This document shows, one piece after another, positions 44,822 to 54,286 of a DNA stretch of 64,000 nucleotides. A model generated the notes under the pieces. That model worked only from the letters and a program-made list of their open reading frames with translations, had not been told where the DNA came from and searched no databases. The DNA comes from Vibrio pacinii DSM 19139 (GTDB lineage: Bacteria > Pseudomonadota > Gammaproteobacteria > Enterobacterales > Vibrionaceae): NCBI RefSeq assembly GCF_000711795.1, contig NZ_KL543978.1, positions 21,656-85,655 of the forward strand. Direction: 5' to 3'. The stretch's first letter is position 1. Each line of letters begins with the position of its first letter. The translations under genes and the position numbers were made by a program.

Positions 44822-45043
44822 TTGACGGCACGATTTAGTGCATGTTTCATTATTACTGATCATTTCAACATTGAAACTTGTTCTTTCTCTAAAAAATACG
44901 TTGCTTATTTGGGGGTTGGTGTGGCAGTTGCAGCGGCCTGCTGCATTTCGGTATATCACTATGAAACAGAGAAGATCGACGAGCAATTAGAAACAATGTC
45001 ACACTCACTAAAAGTAATTCGCTCGACGCGAGCTGAAGCCTGA
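44822..45043 (+). CDS. Possible small single-pass membrane protein
   Basis: The frame encodes a hydrophobic helix (YVAYLGVGVAVAAACCISVY) followed by a helical charged tail (ETEKIDEQLETMSHSLKVI), which looks like a real membrane-anchored small protein. The only start codon before the helix is the TTG at 44822, without a clear ribosome binding site, so the true start is uncertain. It lies 23 bases after the coiled-coil gene and may share its transcript. Confidence 0.4.
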   Translation: MTARFSACFIITDHFNIETCSFSKKYVAYLGVGVAVAAACCISVYHYETEKIDEQLETMSHSLKVIRSTRAEA

Positions 45044-45083
45044 ATCGCCCCGTATTAGAGTGTATATCTTAACATCTAGACAT

Positions 45084-45117
45084 AAGAACGAAGCATGGGC
45101 ATGCTTCGTTCTTCTCG
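45084..45117. terminator. Strong hairpin terminator after phhB
   Basis: AAGAACGAAGCAT (45084-45096) and ATGCTTCGTTCTT (45101-45113) pair perfectly around GGGC. Confidence 0.88.
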
Positions 45118-45118
45118 G

Positions 45119-45448
45119 TTAATTGATTTGATCACACTTCGCTGCGCAGATGAAATCGTTCTGGTGTAACCCTTTGATAGAATGGCTCCACCAGGTTACC
45201 GTTACTTTACCCCATTCGAGCAATATCGCCGGATGATGGAACTCGTGTTCAGCAAGCTCTGACACTTTATTGGCAAACGCCCATGCTAGTTTGTAGTTCT
45301 TAAACGTATACACTTTTTCTAACTGCGGGATACCATCACGTTCAAGTAATTGCCAACCTTCAAGCTCGGTAAGCAGCAATCGTCTCTCTTCAGCACCTAA
45401 TGCCACAGCACTACTAGTGCAAGCTTCGCAGCGTAATTCATCAAGCAT
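45119..45448 (-). CDS. phhB: Pterin-4a-carbinolamine dehydratase
   Basis: This 109-residue enzyme regenerates the pterin cofactor after each phenylalanine hydroxylation. Family marks are EGWQLLERDGIPQLEKVYTF, EHEFHHPAILLEWGKVTVTW with the catalytic His residues, and WSHSIKGLHQND. It overlaps the end of phhA by eight bases, so the two are translationally coupled. Confidence 0.95.
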   Translation of the reverse strand: MLDELRCEACTSSAVALGAEERRLLLTELEGWQLLERDGIPQLEKVYTFKNYKLAWAFANKVSELAEHEFHHPAILLEWGKVTVTWWSHSIKGLHQNDFICAAKCDQIN

Positions 45449-46232
45449 GAGTCACTTCCTTTGGTTCAAATAGTGGGGGGAGTAAACCGGCTTTCATTGC
45501 CTGTTTAACATGATGCATCAAATCTGTCTTACTCAGTTGGTAAAGCTGTTTGATATCCTCCAGCACAAAATATTCTGGCTGCATAATATCAATACGATAC
45601 GGTGTTCTTAACACCGTATTGATATCAAACGTTTCGCGCTTGGCTTGTGGGTCGTCTAATGAATAGAGCGTTTCACCTGGCGAAGATAAAATCCCTCCAC
45701 CATAAATCTTGGTCGTGTCTCCCTCTTTAACCAAACCAAACTCAACGGTAAACCAGTAAAGTCGTGCCAAATAAACCCTTTCTTTGTCCGATGCTTCGCG
45801 GCCCAACATGCCATAGGTGCGAGTAAACTCGGCGAATTCAGGATTGGTCAACATTGCACAATGACCAAATATTTCATGAAAGAAGTCTGGTTCTTGTAGG
45901 TAATCAAACTCTTGCCGACTGCGTAAGAAGGTCGCAACTGGGAATTTTTTCTCGGCCAAAAGCGCGAAAAAACGGTCAAAGTTAATCAAAGCAGGTACAG
46001 GCTCGACTTGCCAACCCGTTGCCTCTTTAAGCACCTGGTTAATATCGACAATCTGTGGTGCACGCTCTAGCGGTAAGTCCAATAACTTAAGGCCCGCTAG
46101 ATACTCTTTACAAGCACGCTCTTCCACCAAATGATGTTGACGTTTGACCAAATCTCGCCAGATTAGATCTTCTTCTATGCTCCAATCAACAATGCCCTGA
46201 GCATTGACAGGTTTAGAATGATATTGCGCCAT
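45441..46232 (-). CDS. phhA: Phenylalanine 4-monooxygenase
   Basis: This iron- and pterin-dependent hydroxylase makes tyrosine from phenylalanine. The 263 residues match bacterial PhhA. The iron triad is H119 and H124 (FFHEIFGHCAML) plus E164 (YWFTVEFGLV). Starts at 46232 and 46244 are both possible. MAQYHSKPV is the family-like N-terminus. It leads the phhA-phhB operon and a TyrR-type box lies about 95 bases upstream. Confidence 0.94.
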   Translation of the reverse strand: MAQYHSKPVNAQGIVDWSIEEDLIWRDLVKRQHHLVEERACKEYLAGLKLLDLPLERAPQIVDINQVLKEATGWQVEPVPALINFDRFFALLAEKKFPVATFLRSRQEFDYLQEPDFFHEIFGHCAMLTNPEFAEFTRTYGMLGREASDKERVYLARLYWFTVEFGLVKEGDTTKIYGGGILSSPGETLYSLDDPQAKRETFDINTVLRTPYRIDIMQPEYFVLEDIKQLYQLSKTDLMHHVKQAMKAGLLPPLFEPKEVTHA

Positions 46233-46324
46233 ACCTAGCTCCATTAACAATTCCTTCACATTCAGACTATCTCTACCACTGGCTGGTGACAATTTTATCG
46301 GCGTACTCTGCCTACAGCCCTTTG

Positions 46325-46342
46325 TGTAACATAATGTTTACA
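46325..46342. promoter_or_regulatory. TyrR/PhhR-type operator
   Basis: TGTAAC-ATAATG-TTTACA matches the TyrR box TGTAAA-N6-TTTACA at 11 of 12 defined positions. It sits between divergent phhAB and acetoacetyl-CoA synthetase, so it could control both. TyrR/PhhR regulation of phh genes is known in other GammaProteobacteria. Confidence 0.7.
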
Positions 46343-46457
46343 TTTGACGGCTTTTTTCTTATTTTTCAGCTATCTGTTGTCGTGGGCTAAGTTTGACTTT
46401 GCTTATAAATTCATCAAAACTTAATCCTATAACGGAGAGCGATGAGACGAGGATGTC

Positions 46458-48458
46458 ATGACTAACCCAGACCCAAATTTTCCCGACCCTATTTGGGTGC
46501 CGAGTAGTGACCGAATTGAGTCATCCAATCTTAGTAATTTTATGAAACACGTTAATATTCAAGGTGATATTATCGATAGCTATGCAGAACTGCATCAATG
46601 GTCTATCGATTACAAGAAAGATTTTTGGTTAGAGATTTGGCAGTTTTGTGACGTTATCGGCTACAAAGGCGACTGTATTTTGGGTGAAGGTCTAGCCAAA
46701 TGGGGAGCTTTTAATCCAAGTCGCGACACCATTTGGTTCCCACAATCACAACTTAACTACGCTGAAAACCTACTGGCCTATTCGTTTCAAGCCCCCGATG
46801 ATACGGCGATTTGGTTCAAAAATGAACGCGGTGAAAGTCGTCAGCTCACTTGGCAAGATCTGTGTGATCAAGTGTCAATATTACAGCAATGGCTAAAACA
46901 CAATGGCGTAGAAAAAGGAGACGTCGTCGCGGGTTATCTGCCGCATATGCCAGAAACCGTTATCGCGATGCTCGCCACCACCAGCCTTGGCGCGATTTGG
47001 ACATCAACCTCGCCCGATTTTGGCACTGAAAGCGTGATAGAGCGATTCGGTCAGGTCAACCCTAAAGTACTGTTTTGCTGTAACGGCTATGACTTCAACG
47101 GTAAAACCTTTCATATCGAAGAAAAAAATCGTCAAATCTCTGATGCACTTCCCAGTCTGGTTAATACTTGTCAGATTGACTATCTACAAACCGATTTGTC
47201 TCAAGACGACCACGGCGATTTCTTTTCCGATTGGCAAGCGATCTTAGCCAGCTTTCTACCGCGCGGGATCAACTTCGAACGCATCAGTTTTAACGATCCC
47301 TTGTTTGTGCTCTATTCATCAGGCACCACCGGCAAGCCTAAGTGCATTGTCCATTCGGTTGGGGGCACTATCCTTAGCCATCTCAAAGAGCATCAATTGC
47401 ATTGTGACGTTCAACCGAAAGATCGCGTGTTTTATTACACGACATGTGGCTGGATGATGTGGAACTGGCATGTATCTGCACTAGCCAGCGGCGCTACTTT
47501 GGTCATTTTTGATGGTAGCCCAATGTACCCTAACCCCAACGTTCTTTGGCAATTGGCACAAGAAGCGCAAGTGACGCTGTTTGGTACTTCGGCAAAATAC
47601 CTAGAAGCGCTGCAAAAAAGTCAGTTTACTCCAAGCAGTTGCTATACGCTTGATTCGCTCAAAACCCTCTGCTCAACAGGCTCGGTACTCTATCCAGAGC
47701 AATACGATTTTGTCTACTCATCAATCAAGGTAGATGTCCACCTAGCGTCGATTGCGGGCGGCACCGATATCTGTGGTTGTTTTGTCTTGGGTAATCCTAT
47801 TTCTCCGGTTTATCGCGGCGAGTGCCAAGGCGCAGGTTTAGGAATGGATGTAACGGTATTCGACCAGCAGGGGAAAGAAGTCGTTGCACAGCGAGGTGAA
47901 CTCGTCTGTCGCAATAGTTTCCCCAATCAGCCACTCGGCTTTTGGCATGACAATGGTGAACGCTACCATAACGCCTATTGGAATAAATTCAACGATACTT
48001 GGCATCATGGTGACGATGTAGAAATGACCCAACACGGCGGGATGATTTTCTATGGCCGAAGCGATACAACGCTCAATCCGGGCGGCGTTCGCATCGGCAC
48101 AGCTGAAATCTATCAGCAAGTGAATCAACTAGAGGAAATTCAAGACTCAATCGCCGTCGCCAGACGTGTTGATGGTGATGAAAACGTGGTGCTGTTTGTC
48201 CAACTGACTGATGGCGCTGTGCTCGATGACGAATTGCAACAAAGTATCAAGCAAACCTTACGTATACAGTGCTCACCTCGCCATGTTCCTGCTGAAATCT
48301 ATCGATTAAATGAAATTCCTAAGACGAAATCAGGTAAATTAGTCGAGTTGGCAGTCAAGCAGGTGCTGCACGGGCTCGACGTACAAAATTTGGGCGCGAT
48401 AGCCAACCCTTCGGCACTTGAGGAAGTCGCGCAATATCAGCGCCAGCCTATTAACTGA
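46458..48458 (+). CDS. Acetoacetate--CoA ligase
   Basis: This 666-residue ANL-superfamily enzyme activates acetoacetate with ATP and CoA. The N-terminal cap (FMKHVNIQGDIIDSYAELHQWS), P-loop YSSGTTGKPKCIVH, YYTTCGWMMWNWHVSAL, IAGGTDICGCFV and the C-terminal PKTKSGKLVEL lysine motif all fit acetoacetyl-CoA synthetase better than acetyl-CoA synthetase. It is divergent from phhAB. Phenylalanine and tyrosine degradation ends in acetoacetate, so the placement makes sense. Confidence 0.92.
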   Translation: MTNPDPNFPDPIWVPSSDRIESSNLSNFMKHVNIQGDIIDSYAELHQWSIDYKKDFWLEIWQFCDVIGYKGDCILGEGLAKWGAFNPSRDTIWFPQSQLNYAENLLAYSFQAPDDTAIWFKNERGESRQLTWQDLCDQVSILQQWLKHNGVEKGDVVAGYLPHMPETVIAMLATTSLGAIWTSTSPDFGTESVIERFGQVNPKVLFCCNGYDFNGKTFHIEEKNRQISDALPSLVNTCQIDYLQTDLSQDDHGDFFSDWQAILASFLPRGINFERISFNDPLFVLYSSGTTGKPKCIVHSVGGTILSHLKEHQLHCDVQPKDRVFYYTTCGWMMWNWHVSALASGATLVIFDGSPMYPNPNVLWQLAQEAQVTLFGTSAKYLEALQKSQFTPSSCYTLDSLKTLCSTGSVLYPEQYDFVYSSIKVDVHLASIAGGTDICGCFVLGNPISPVYRGECQGAGLGMDVTVFDQQGKEVVAQRGELVCRNSFPNQPLGFWHDNGERYHNAYWNKFNDTWHHGDDVEMTQHGGMIFYGRSDTTLNPGGVRIGTAEIYQQVNQLEEIQDSIAVARRVDGDENVVLFVQLTDGAVLDDELQQSIKQTLRIQCSPRHVPAEIYRLNEIPKTKSGKLVELAVKQVLHGLDVQNLGAIANPSALEEVAQYQRQPIN

Positions 48459-48463
48459 AACAA

Positions 48464-48495
48464 AAAACCCGGCATCATTGCCGGGCTTCAATTTG
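48464..48495. terminator. Intrinsic terminator between convergent genes
   Basis: CCCGGCA (48468-48474) and TGCCGGG (48479-48485) pair around TCAT, with an A-run on the left and a modest T-rich right side. Confidence 0.82.
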
Positions 48496-48504
48496 TATTT
48501 ATGA

Positions 48505-49083
48505 CTATTTCTGCGCCAAGGCCATCAAGACTTTGAACTTGCCTTGTGGTGTTTCAACCTCAAATGGTGTGGTTATCTCGACGCGGCTAAACCCGACACT
48601 GGTCAAGACTTGCTGAGCATGTTGAATGGTCATGCCGCCCGGTTCATCGGTCTCTGACAACCAATCCCAATGGATAAAGTAGCCCTCTTTATTAATTAGG
48701 CTAAAAACAATATCCGCCACTTCAGAGTAACTCGGCACAAAACTGCATACCGATGACGCCACCACTAAGTCAAACTGGGTGCGAAACGCCGGATGCAACG
48801 CAACCAAACCACGAGTGAGCGTATCAACAACAGGTTCTACATTGGGTAGCTCTTTCATATCGAGTTGTTCGATCATGGCTTCAGAACTGTCTAATGCCAC
48901 AATATCTTTTACCATTGGTGACAAACGTTGACTGAGTAGTCCGGTTCCACAACCAAAATCTAAAATGTGCATTCCTTTCACATCAACGAACTGAAGCAAA
49001 GATTGCAACGCTTTGTCCGCATAGGTATTTGTGGATGCTTCCGAGTCCCAGTTTGCCGCGACATCGTCCCAACTATTAGCCAT
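48505..49083 (-). CDS. Class I SAM-dependent methyltransferase
   Basis: This 192-residue protein begins MANSWDDVAANWDSEASTN and has the SAM-binding motif I ILDFGCGTGLLSQRL, motif II IVALDSSEAMI and FDLVVASSVCSFV. The substrate is unknown. Neighbouring ATGs at 49086 and 49131 are alternatives, and the conserved start is the MAN methionine. It is divergent from a LysR regulator. Confidence 0.87.
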   Translation of the reverse strand: MANSWDDVAANWDSEASTNTYADKALQSLLQFVDVKGMHILDFGCGTGLLSQRLSPMVKDIVALDSSEAMIEQLDMKELPNVEPVVDTLTRGLVALHPAFRTQFDLVVASSVCSFVPSYSEVADIVFSLINKEGYFIHWDWLSETDEPGGMTIQHAQQVLTSVGFSRVEITTPFEVETPQGKFKVLMALAQK

Positions 49084-49226
49084 CATGATCTCCCTGTAAC
49101 TACATTCATTAGGCGTTACCAAGAGTATCAAAACTACATGAAATTAATAGCATTTCAATTCGGAAAACAGACAATTCGCTAAGATTGAGATAATATCGCT
49201 TTTAAGCCAACCAATTTGTTTAAAAG

Positions 49227-50105
49227 ATGAACTTATCGCAGATCGAAGCATTCTGTACTGTTGCTGATACGGGTTCCGTTTCGGAGGCAGCGCGTCAGTT
49301 AGAGTGTAATCGCACCAAATTAAGCATGGCAATCAAAGCGTTAGAGAAAGATCTTGCCGTCGAACTGTTTGTTCGTAGCGGTAATAATCTGATGCTTTCA
49401 GAAGCAGGCAAAGCCATCTATAAAGATAGCCAAAACTTATTGGTTACCGCTGCACGTATCCGCCAAACTTGCGCTCAAGTTTCAGGTGAGTTTAACGCCG
49501 AAATATGGATCGCTCGTGACGACTCACTGCCTGACGAATTGTGGCAAGATTTATCGCACCGATTGAATAATCGTTTCCCCGCGACCTCGTTTAATACCGT
49601 GCTCGCTTCAAGTGGCGACCTCGCTAACTTAGTTGCTACATCACAAGTCGACTTTGCTTTTGGTGTTGACTATGAACGCATCGATAATCCTCACATTACT
49701 TACCAACCGCTTGGTAAAATTCGGATGATGTCGGTGTGTCGTTCAAGCCACCCTCTCGCCCGTCTGCGTCGCGTCTCGGACGATGACCTGCGTAATGCGA
49801 TGCAAGCAGTGATGGTTTACCTCAATGAGAAGGATAACCCTGAACTGCAGCCGTTTTCTCTGCGTTATATTGGCTTTTCAAGCTTTGATTACATGCTTAA
49901 CACCATTCTGAAAGAGAATGCTTGGGGAGTTCTTCCTGAGCCACTGATCCGTCATTTACTGCGTCAGCAAGAACTTGCCGTCATCAAGCATACTTACGGT
50001 TTAACCCAAGAGGACTATTGTATGTTTACTGCAGCAGGGATGGCTGAGCACCCAGGCATGTCTTGGTTGGCAGACAAATTAAACGAATATCTCTTTGACT
50101 TCTAA
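49227..50105 (+). CDS. LysR-family transcriptional regulator
   Basis: This 292-residue LTTR has a clear N-terminal helix-turn-helix (IEAFCTVADTGSVSEAARQLECNRTKLSMAIKALEKDL region, residues 6-45) and an effector domain of the usual size. Its target is unknown. The divergent methyltransferase gene is the natural candidate. Confidence 0.9.
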   Translation: MNLSQIEAFCTVADTGSVSEAARQLECNRTKLSMAIKALEKDLAVELFVRSGNNLMLSEAGKAIYKDSQNLLVTAARIRQTCAQVSGEFNAEIWIARDDSLPDELWQDLSHRLNNRFPATSFNTVLASSGDLANLVATSQVDFAFGVDYERIDNPHITYQPLGKIRMMSVCRSSHPLARLRRVSDDDLRNAMQAVMVYLNEKDNPELQPFSLRYIGFSSFDYMLNTILKENAWGVLPEPLIRHLLRQQELAVIKHTYGLTQEDYCMFTAAGMAEHPGMSWLADKLNEYLFDF

Positions 50106-50229
50106 ATAAATTCAAGCCTTTTCAGTGATTAAGGTCACTCAGCGTCAAAATTAATGACAGCAACATATTAACATAAACTATTGTTTTTATTGGCAATGTT
50201 TAAAATTCACTCAAAATCACTTACTCTTC

Positions 50230-50252
50230 AATTAGATTGTAGTTGTCTAATT
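50230..50252. promoter_or_regulatory. Inverted repeat upstream of the CDF transporter gene
   Basis: AATTAGA (50230-50236) and TCTAATT (50246-50252) are perfect arms nine bases apart. They lie about 50 bases before the CDF start, in the promoter region, and could be an operator. Confidence 0.3.
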
Positions 50253-50300
50253 CTCTTAAAATGAGAACACTATACAGGTATTCAAATAAGAGAGTTCACC

Positions 50301-51194
50301 ATGTGTGCTAGGACAAGTCTAAACGAAAAACGTATTTTAACCTTCTCAGCAATGCTTGCATCGGGCTTTGCCGCCGGAGGTTTGATACTTGGTTTGCTTG
50401 TCGGTTCATTGGTAATTGTTTTTGATGGTGTTTATTCCTTAGTCAGCCTACTGTTAACATTATTGTCGCTGGCTGTCTCTAAGTTTATTGAACGCCCATC
50501 GAAACGTCAGTTTCCATTTGGTAAATCGGTACTAGAACCGATTGTTATCGCCACCAAAGGCAGTGTCATTTTGGCCATCGTCGGCTATTCGCTATATTCT
50601 GCGGTCATTTCAGTAATGAGTGGCGGCCGTGAAGTCGATACGAGCATCGCGACGCTATTTGGTGTTGTCAACGTACTTGGTTGTGGCTATGCATGGTGGC
50701 ATATTGCTAAGAAGTCTAAACGCTTCTCTTCAGGTCTGATCGAAGCCGAAACGAAACAGTGGCAAATGGACACCTTGCTCAGTGTGGCGGTCACACTTGG
50801 ATTTATTATTGCTTGGTTCGTGTCATTGTCTCCTTTTGCACAGTTCGCCGTCTATGCTGACCCAATGATGATGATCTTAATGTCTTTCTATTTCATCAAG
50901 GTGCCGTTCGACATGCTGCGTGGCGCACTACGTGAAATGCTAATGATGAAACCCACCGAAGAGATCTGCCAAGCTGTGGATCAAGAAGTGTCAGCACTAA
51001 AACATCAAGTGGCACAACAATTCGAAGTAGCAGCTGTGACCAAAGTTGGACGTGAGTTGCGTGTAAAACTGGATGTGCACCCCGTTGGCCAGCAACTGCA
51101 GGTAGCAGATCTAGAAAAGACACGTCGTATTTTAAAAGACAAGTTATCGAGACTATCCCTCGATCTTAACCTCACCATGAACATCGCCCACTAA
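50301..51194 (+). CDS. Cation diffusion facilitator (CDF) family transporter
   Basis: This 297-residue membrane protein has about five to six helices in its first 210 residues and a cytoplasmic C-terminal domain. Metal-site positions appear as Asp in VFDGVYSLVSLLLTLL and Asp in QWQMDTLLSVAV, separated by the FPFGKSVLEPIV loop. CDF carriers exchange divalent metals such as zinc, manganese or iron for protons. The usual second-site His is not obvious, so the metal is uncertain. Confidence 0.87.
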   Translation: MCARTSLNEKRILTFSAMLASGFAAGGLILGLLVGSLVIVFDGVYSLVSLLLTLLSLAVSKFIERPSKRQFPFGKSVLEPIVIATKGSVILAIVGYSLYSAVISVMSGGREVDTSIATLFGVVNVLGCGYAWWHIAKKSKRFSSGLIEAETKQWQMDTLLSVAVTLGFIIAWFVSLSPFAQFAVYADPMMMILMSFYFIKVPFDMLRGALREMLMMKPTEEICQAVDQEVSALKHQVAQQFEVAAVTKVGRELRVKLDVHPVGQQLQVADLEKTRRILKDKLSRLSLDLNLTMNIAH

Positions 51195-51201
51195 AAACAA
51201 C

Positions 51202-51230
51202 ATAGGCAGCCGCGATGGCTGCCTATTATC
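51202..51230 (+). terminator. Intrinsic terminator after the CDF gene
   Basis: ATAGGCAGCC (51202-51211) and GGCTGCCTAT (51217-51226) pair perfectly with a GCGAT loop. Confidence 0.82.
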
Positions 51231-51249
51231 ATTACTGGGTCTGCGAATG

Positions 51250-51444
51250 TTAATTATCCAATGACATCCCGATGTGACTTAATTTATCTTTAAACTCATC
51301 AATGCTGTTCGCCTCGTATGTCGGGGAGCCATTAAAGTATCTTGGTTTTTCAGGCAACATGGCATTTTTGAGGGCTTTTTCTTGGTCAATATCATCGTGA
51401 TAAACGGTAACGCGCTCGGGGATGTCTTGTTGGAATCTCGCCAT
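51250..51444 (-). CDS. Small protein of unknown function
   Basis: This 64-residue protein starts MARFQQDIPERVTVYHDDID after a strong AAGGAG ribosome binding site. It is soluble and acidic (ENS-DEFKDKLSHIGMS end). I recognise no family. A longer frame to 51543 lacks a comparable site. Confidence 0.6.
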   Translation of the reverse strand: MARFQQDIPERVTVYHDDIDQEKALKNAMLPEKPRYFNGSPTYEANSIDEFKDKLSHIGMSLDN

Positions 51445-51821
51445 TATGTTCTCCTTTTCATCTGACGTTAGTTCATCACTAAGCGTAGAAAACCGCTCTG
51501 CTGTGTCAACATCGTATCTGGCGAAAATATCACGGCTTAACACCAGACTAAACGTTGATATAAAAGCAATTTATACCGTTTATACTGATGTTTGAATAGA
51601 AAAATGAATCTTGGCTTTGTGACTTTATTCTAACTATTAACGAGAATTAGTGACTAGTCACACACTGCTCCAACCAAGCCTTTGATTTGAGCGTCTCACG
51701 CCGAAAGCGAAACCTCAATCACACTTTCCATCTCTACGCCCCCGATGGTTGATTAAGGGATGAGTTGCTAACTTGAGCCATGATCTAGCCTATATGCAAA
51801 CAAAGATAGCGACCCGACAAA
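51445..51821. other. Gap between a small gene and the GH13 gene
   Basis: This is 377 bases with promoters for the divergent flanking genes. No further gene or clear structure was seen. Confidence 0.4.
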
Positions 51822-53600
51822 ATGAAAAAACATAATATCTATCAGGTTTTCACCCGTCTGTTTGGCAATACCAACTCCAACAATCAAGCTTGGGGCACCA
51901 TTGAACAAAATGGCGTTGGTAAATTTAGCGATTTTACTGATCTCGCCTTAGAAAAGATCCGCCAACTTGGTATCACTTATATCTGGTACACTGGCGTACC
52001 TCATCACGCTTTAGTTGGCGATTACACCGAGATTGGCGTTGACAATGATCACCCAAGTGTTGTCAAAGGCCGCGCGGGTTCACCTTATGCGGTTAAAGAC
52101 TACTACTCAGTAAACCCAGATCTTGCTGATGATCCTGCTAAGCGCAATCAAGAGTTTTCTGCACTGATCAAACGCACGCACAACGCTGGTATGAAGGTGA
52201 TTATTGATATCGTCCCCAACCATGTCGCTCGAGTGTATAAAGGCCGCAACAATCCTGATGGCGTGCGCGACTTTGGCGCTGACGATAACCCCCATGTTGA
52301 ATACCAACGCGATAACAATTTCTATTATATTCCTGGCCAACGCTTTGAGCTGCCAGACACGTTGACGCATCAACCTCCGCTTGGTGGTGAGGCACATCCC
52401 GACTTAACAACGCCTTACCACGAATGTCCGGCCAAATGGACGGGTAATGGCTCTCGACTGGCGAAACCAAATCATGACGATTGGTACGAAACCGTTAAGA
52501 TTAATTACGGCGTACGCCCTGATGGCTCAAAAGATTTCGAGCTTTTACCCACTGAGTATCACCATCGTTCACATCACGATCACTACCAATTTTGGCAAGG
52601 AAAATCGCTGCCCGACTCTTGGTATAAATTTCGTGATATCGCGCTCTACTGGCTACAACAAGGGGTGGATGGCTTTCGCTTTGATATGGCAGAAATGGTT
52701 CCGGTCGAATTCTGGAGCTTTTTAAACTCAGCGATCAAACATGCTAACCCACAATCGATAGTGATCGCTGAAGTGTATCAACCTGCGCTCTATCGCGATT
52801 ATATTCAACTGGGTAAAATGGATTACTTGTATGACAAGGTGGATCTGTACGACACCTTAAAAGCCATAATTCGCCACCAAGCTTCGACCGCTGATATTGG
52901 TCGTATTCAGCATGAGTTGCGCGATATCGAACATCACATGCTGCATTTTCTCGATAATCACGACGAGCAGCGCCTTGCCTGCGAGCACTTTGCCGGCTGC
53001 GGGGAAAATGGTAAGCCAGCGATGTTGGTATCGACCTGTCTATCGACCTCACCAACCATGATTTACTTTGGCCAAGAGGTCGGAGAAATCGGCGCAGAGA
53101 TGGCGGGCTTTGGTCAACCCTCTCGTACCTCAATTTTCGATTATATCGGTGTCCCTAGTCATCAACGCTGGATGAATCACGGCCGCTTTGATGGCGCACT
53201 GTTAAGTGAGTCTGAAAAGACACTAAGGGCGTTTTACTCTCGGCTGCTTAACCTAGCGTTAAGCAGCCCTGCGCTAAGCGGCGATTATCATGACCTTTAC
53301 GCTGAAAACTACCAAAACTTTGCCGACATGCAGCATCAGTTGTACGCCTTTGCGCGCTCAGACAACCAACAAGCGGTGATCATTGCCACCAATTTCAGTC
53401 GCGAGAAAGGCAAAACAATTGAACTGACGATTCCTCATCACTTGGTCAAATTATGGCAATTGTCAGCTGGCCATTATGAGCTTATCGATAAACTCAATCA
53501 CACAAGCTACCCAATGCAAGTTAATCAGCATGGCGCAACCATACCGATACATTTGGCGCCGCTCGCCACGCACTTTCTCTGCTTAGATGAGCTTGGGTAA
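51822..53600 (+). CDS. GH13 alpha-amylase-family enzyme
   Basis: This 592-residue protein has no signal peptide, so it is cytoplasmic. The barrel contains IIDIVPNHVARV, the nucleophile D288 in DGFRFDMAEMV, the acid/base E317 in VIAEVYQPAL, and the third acid D381 in FLDNHDEQR. The start QVFTRLFGNTNSNNQAWG matches a subgroup of intracellular glycosidases. It likely degrades or remodels maltodextrins. No maltose transport genes are close, so the substrate is open. Confidence 0.9.
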   Translation: MKKHNIYQVFTRLFGNTNSNNQAWGTIEQNGVGKFSDFTDLALEKIRQLGITYIWYTGVPHHALVGDYTEIGVDNDHPSVVKGRAGSPYAVKDYYSVNPDLADDPAKRNQEFSALIKRTHNAGMKVIIDIVPNHVARVYKGRNNPDGVRDFGADDNPHVEYQRDNNFYYIPGQRFELPDTLTHQPPLGGEAHPDLTTPYHECPAKWTGNGSRLAKPNHDDWYETVKINYGVRPDGSKDFELLPTEYHHRSHHDHYQFWQGKSLPDSWYKFRDIALYWLQQGVDGFRFDMAEMVPVEFWSFLNSAIKHANPQSIVIAEVYQPALYRDYIQLGKMDYLYDKVDLYDTLKAIIRHQASTADIGRIQHELRDIEHHMLHFLDNHDEQRLACEHFAGCGENGKPAMLVSTCLSTSPTMIYFGQEVGEIGAEMAGFGQPSRTSIFDYIGVPSHQRWMNHGRFDGALLSESEKTLRAFYSRLLNLALSSPALSGDYHDLYAENYQNFADMQHQLYAFARSDNQQAVIIATNFSREKGKTIELTIPHHLVKLWQLSAGHYELIDKLNHTSYPMQVNQHGATIPIHLAPLATHFLCLDELG

Positions 53601-53659
53601 AATATCAAAACGCATTGATTTTTGCTCTCGTGAGGTGAGTAGCGGCCTCAATTGGTTAG

Positions 53660-54286
53660 TTACTCATCAATCAACTGTTCAATCTGGCCAATAGTGTTTT
53701 GGGCAGATTGATAGTCAACCTGCAGCTCGACTATCCCGTGAGCCGTTTCGACAAAAAGCGAAGGGAAACTATTGCCACCGATACTGCGCGCAAAGGCGAT
53801 CTCTTGCTTGAGCATTTGGTCGATTTCCGCTGAGCCATAATCTACGACGAACTGCTGTTGATTCAAGCCTGCCTGCTGAGCCAGTTCAATCAAAACATCA
53901 CTATCACTGGGATTACGCGCCTCAAGATAATAGGCACGTTGAATTGACTCAAGCATAGCCAGTTCTGCACCTTGCTGACGTGCCGCTAATACAGCTCGGC
54001 AAGCAGGATAAGTTGAGCGTCTGGGCACATTTTGGATCCAAAAATCATAATTAAACGGGGTACCTAAATAGTTCTCAATTTTTTTCCAATAAGCCGCGAT
54101 TTGTTGTTGCATCTCTTGCGGCATCGCAACATCTGAATCAGGCGCAAGGCCACCAACCAAAAACTGAATATCGATTTTATCCCGTAAAGCTTGTTGTATC
54201 TTATCCCATACGGGCTTGTAACCCCAACACCATGAACACATTGGGTCATAAACATAATAGAGTCGGTTTGGGGTTATTTTCGTCAT
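53660..54286 (-). CDS. DsbA/FrnE-type thioredoxin-fold oxidoreductase
   Basis: This 208-residue protein has a CSWC active site (C17, C20) in YDPMCSWCWGYKPVWD, followed by the helical insertion of the DsbA family. There is no signal peptide, so it is cytosolic, as in FrnE-like proteins. The conserved NSFPSLFVET strand carries the cis-Pro. The substrate is unknown. Confidence 0.9.
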   Translation of the reverse strand: MTKITPNRLYYVYDPMCSWCWGYKPVWDKIQQALRDKIDIQFLVGGLAPDSDVAMPQEMQQQIAAYWKKIENYLGTPFNYDFWIQNVPRRSTYPACRAVLAARQQGAELAMLESIQRAYYLEARNPSDSDVLIELAQQAGLNQQQFVVDYGSAEIDQMLKQEIAFARSIGGNSFPSLFVETAHGIVELQVDYQSAQNTIGQIEQLIDE

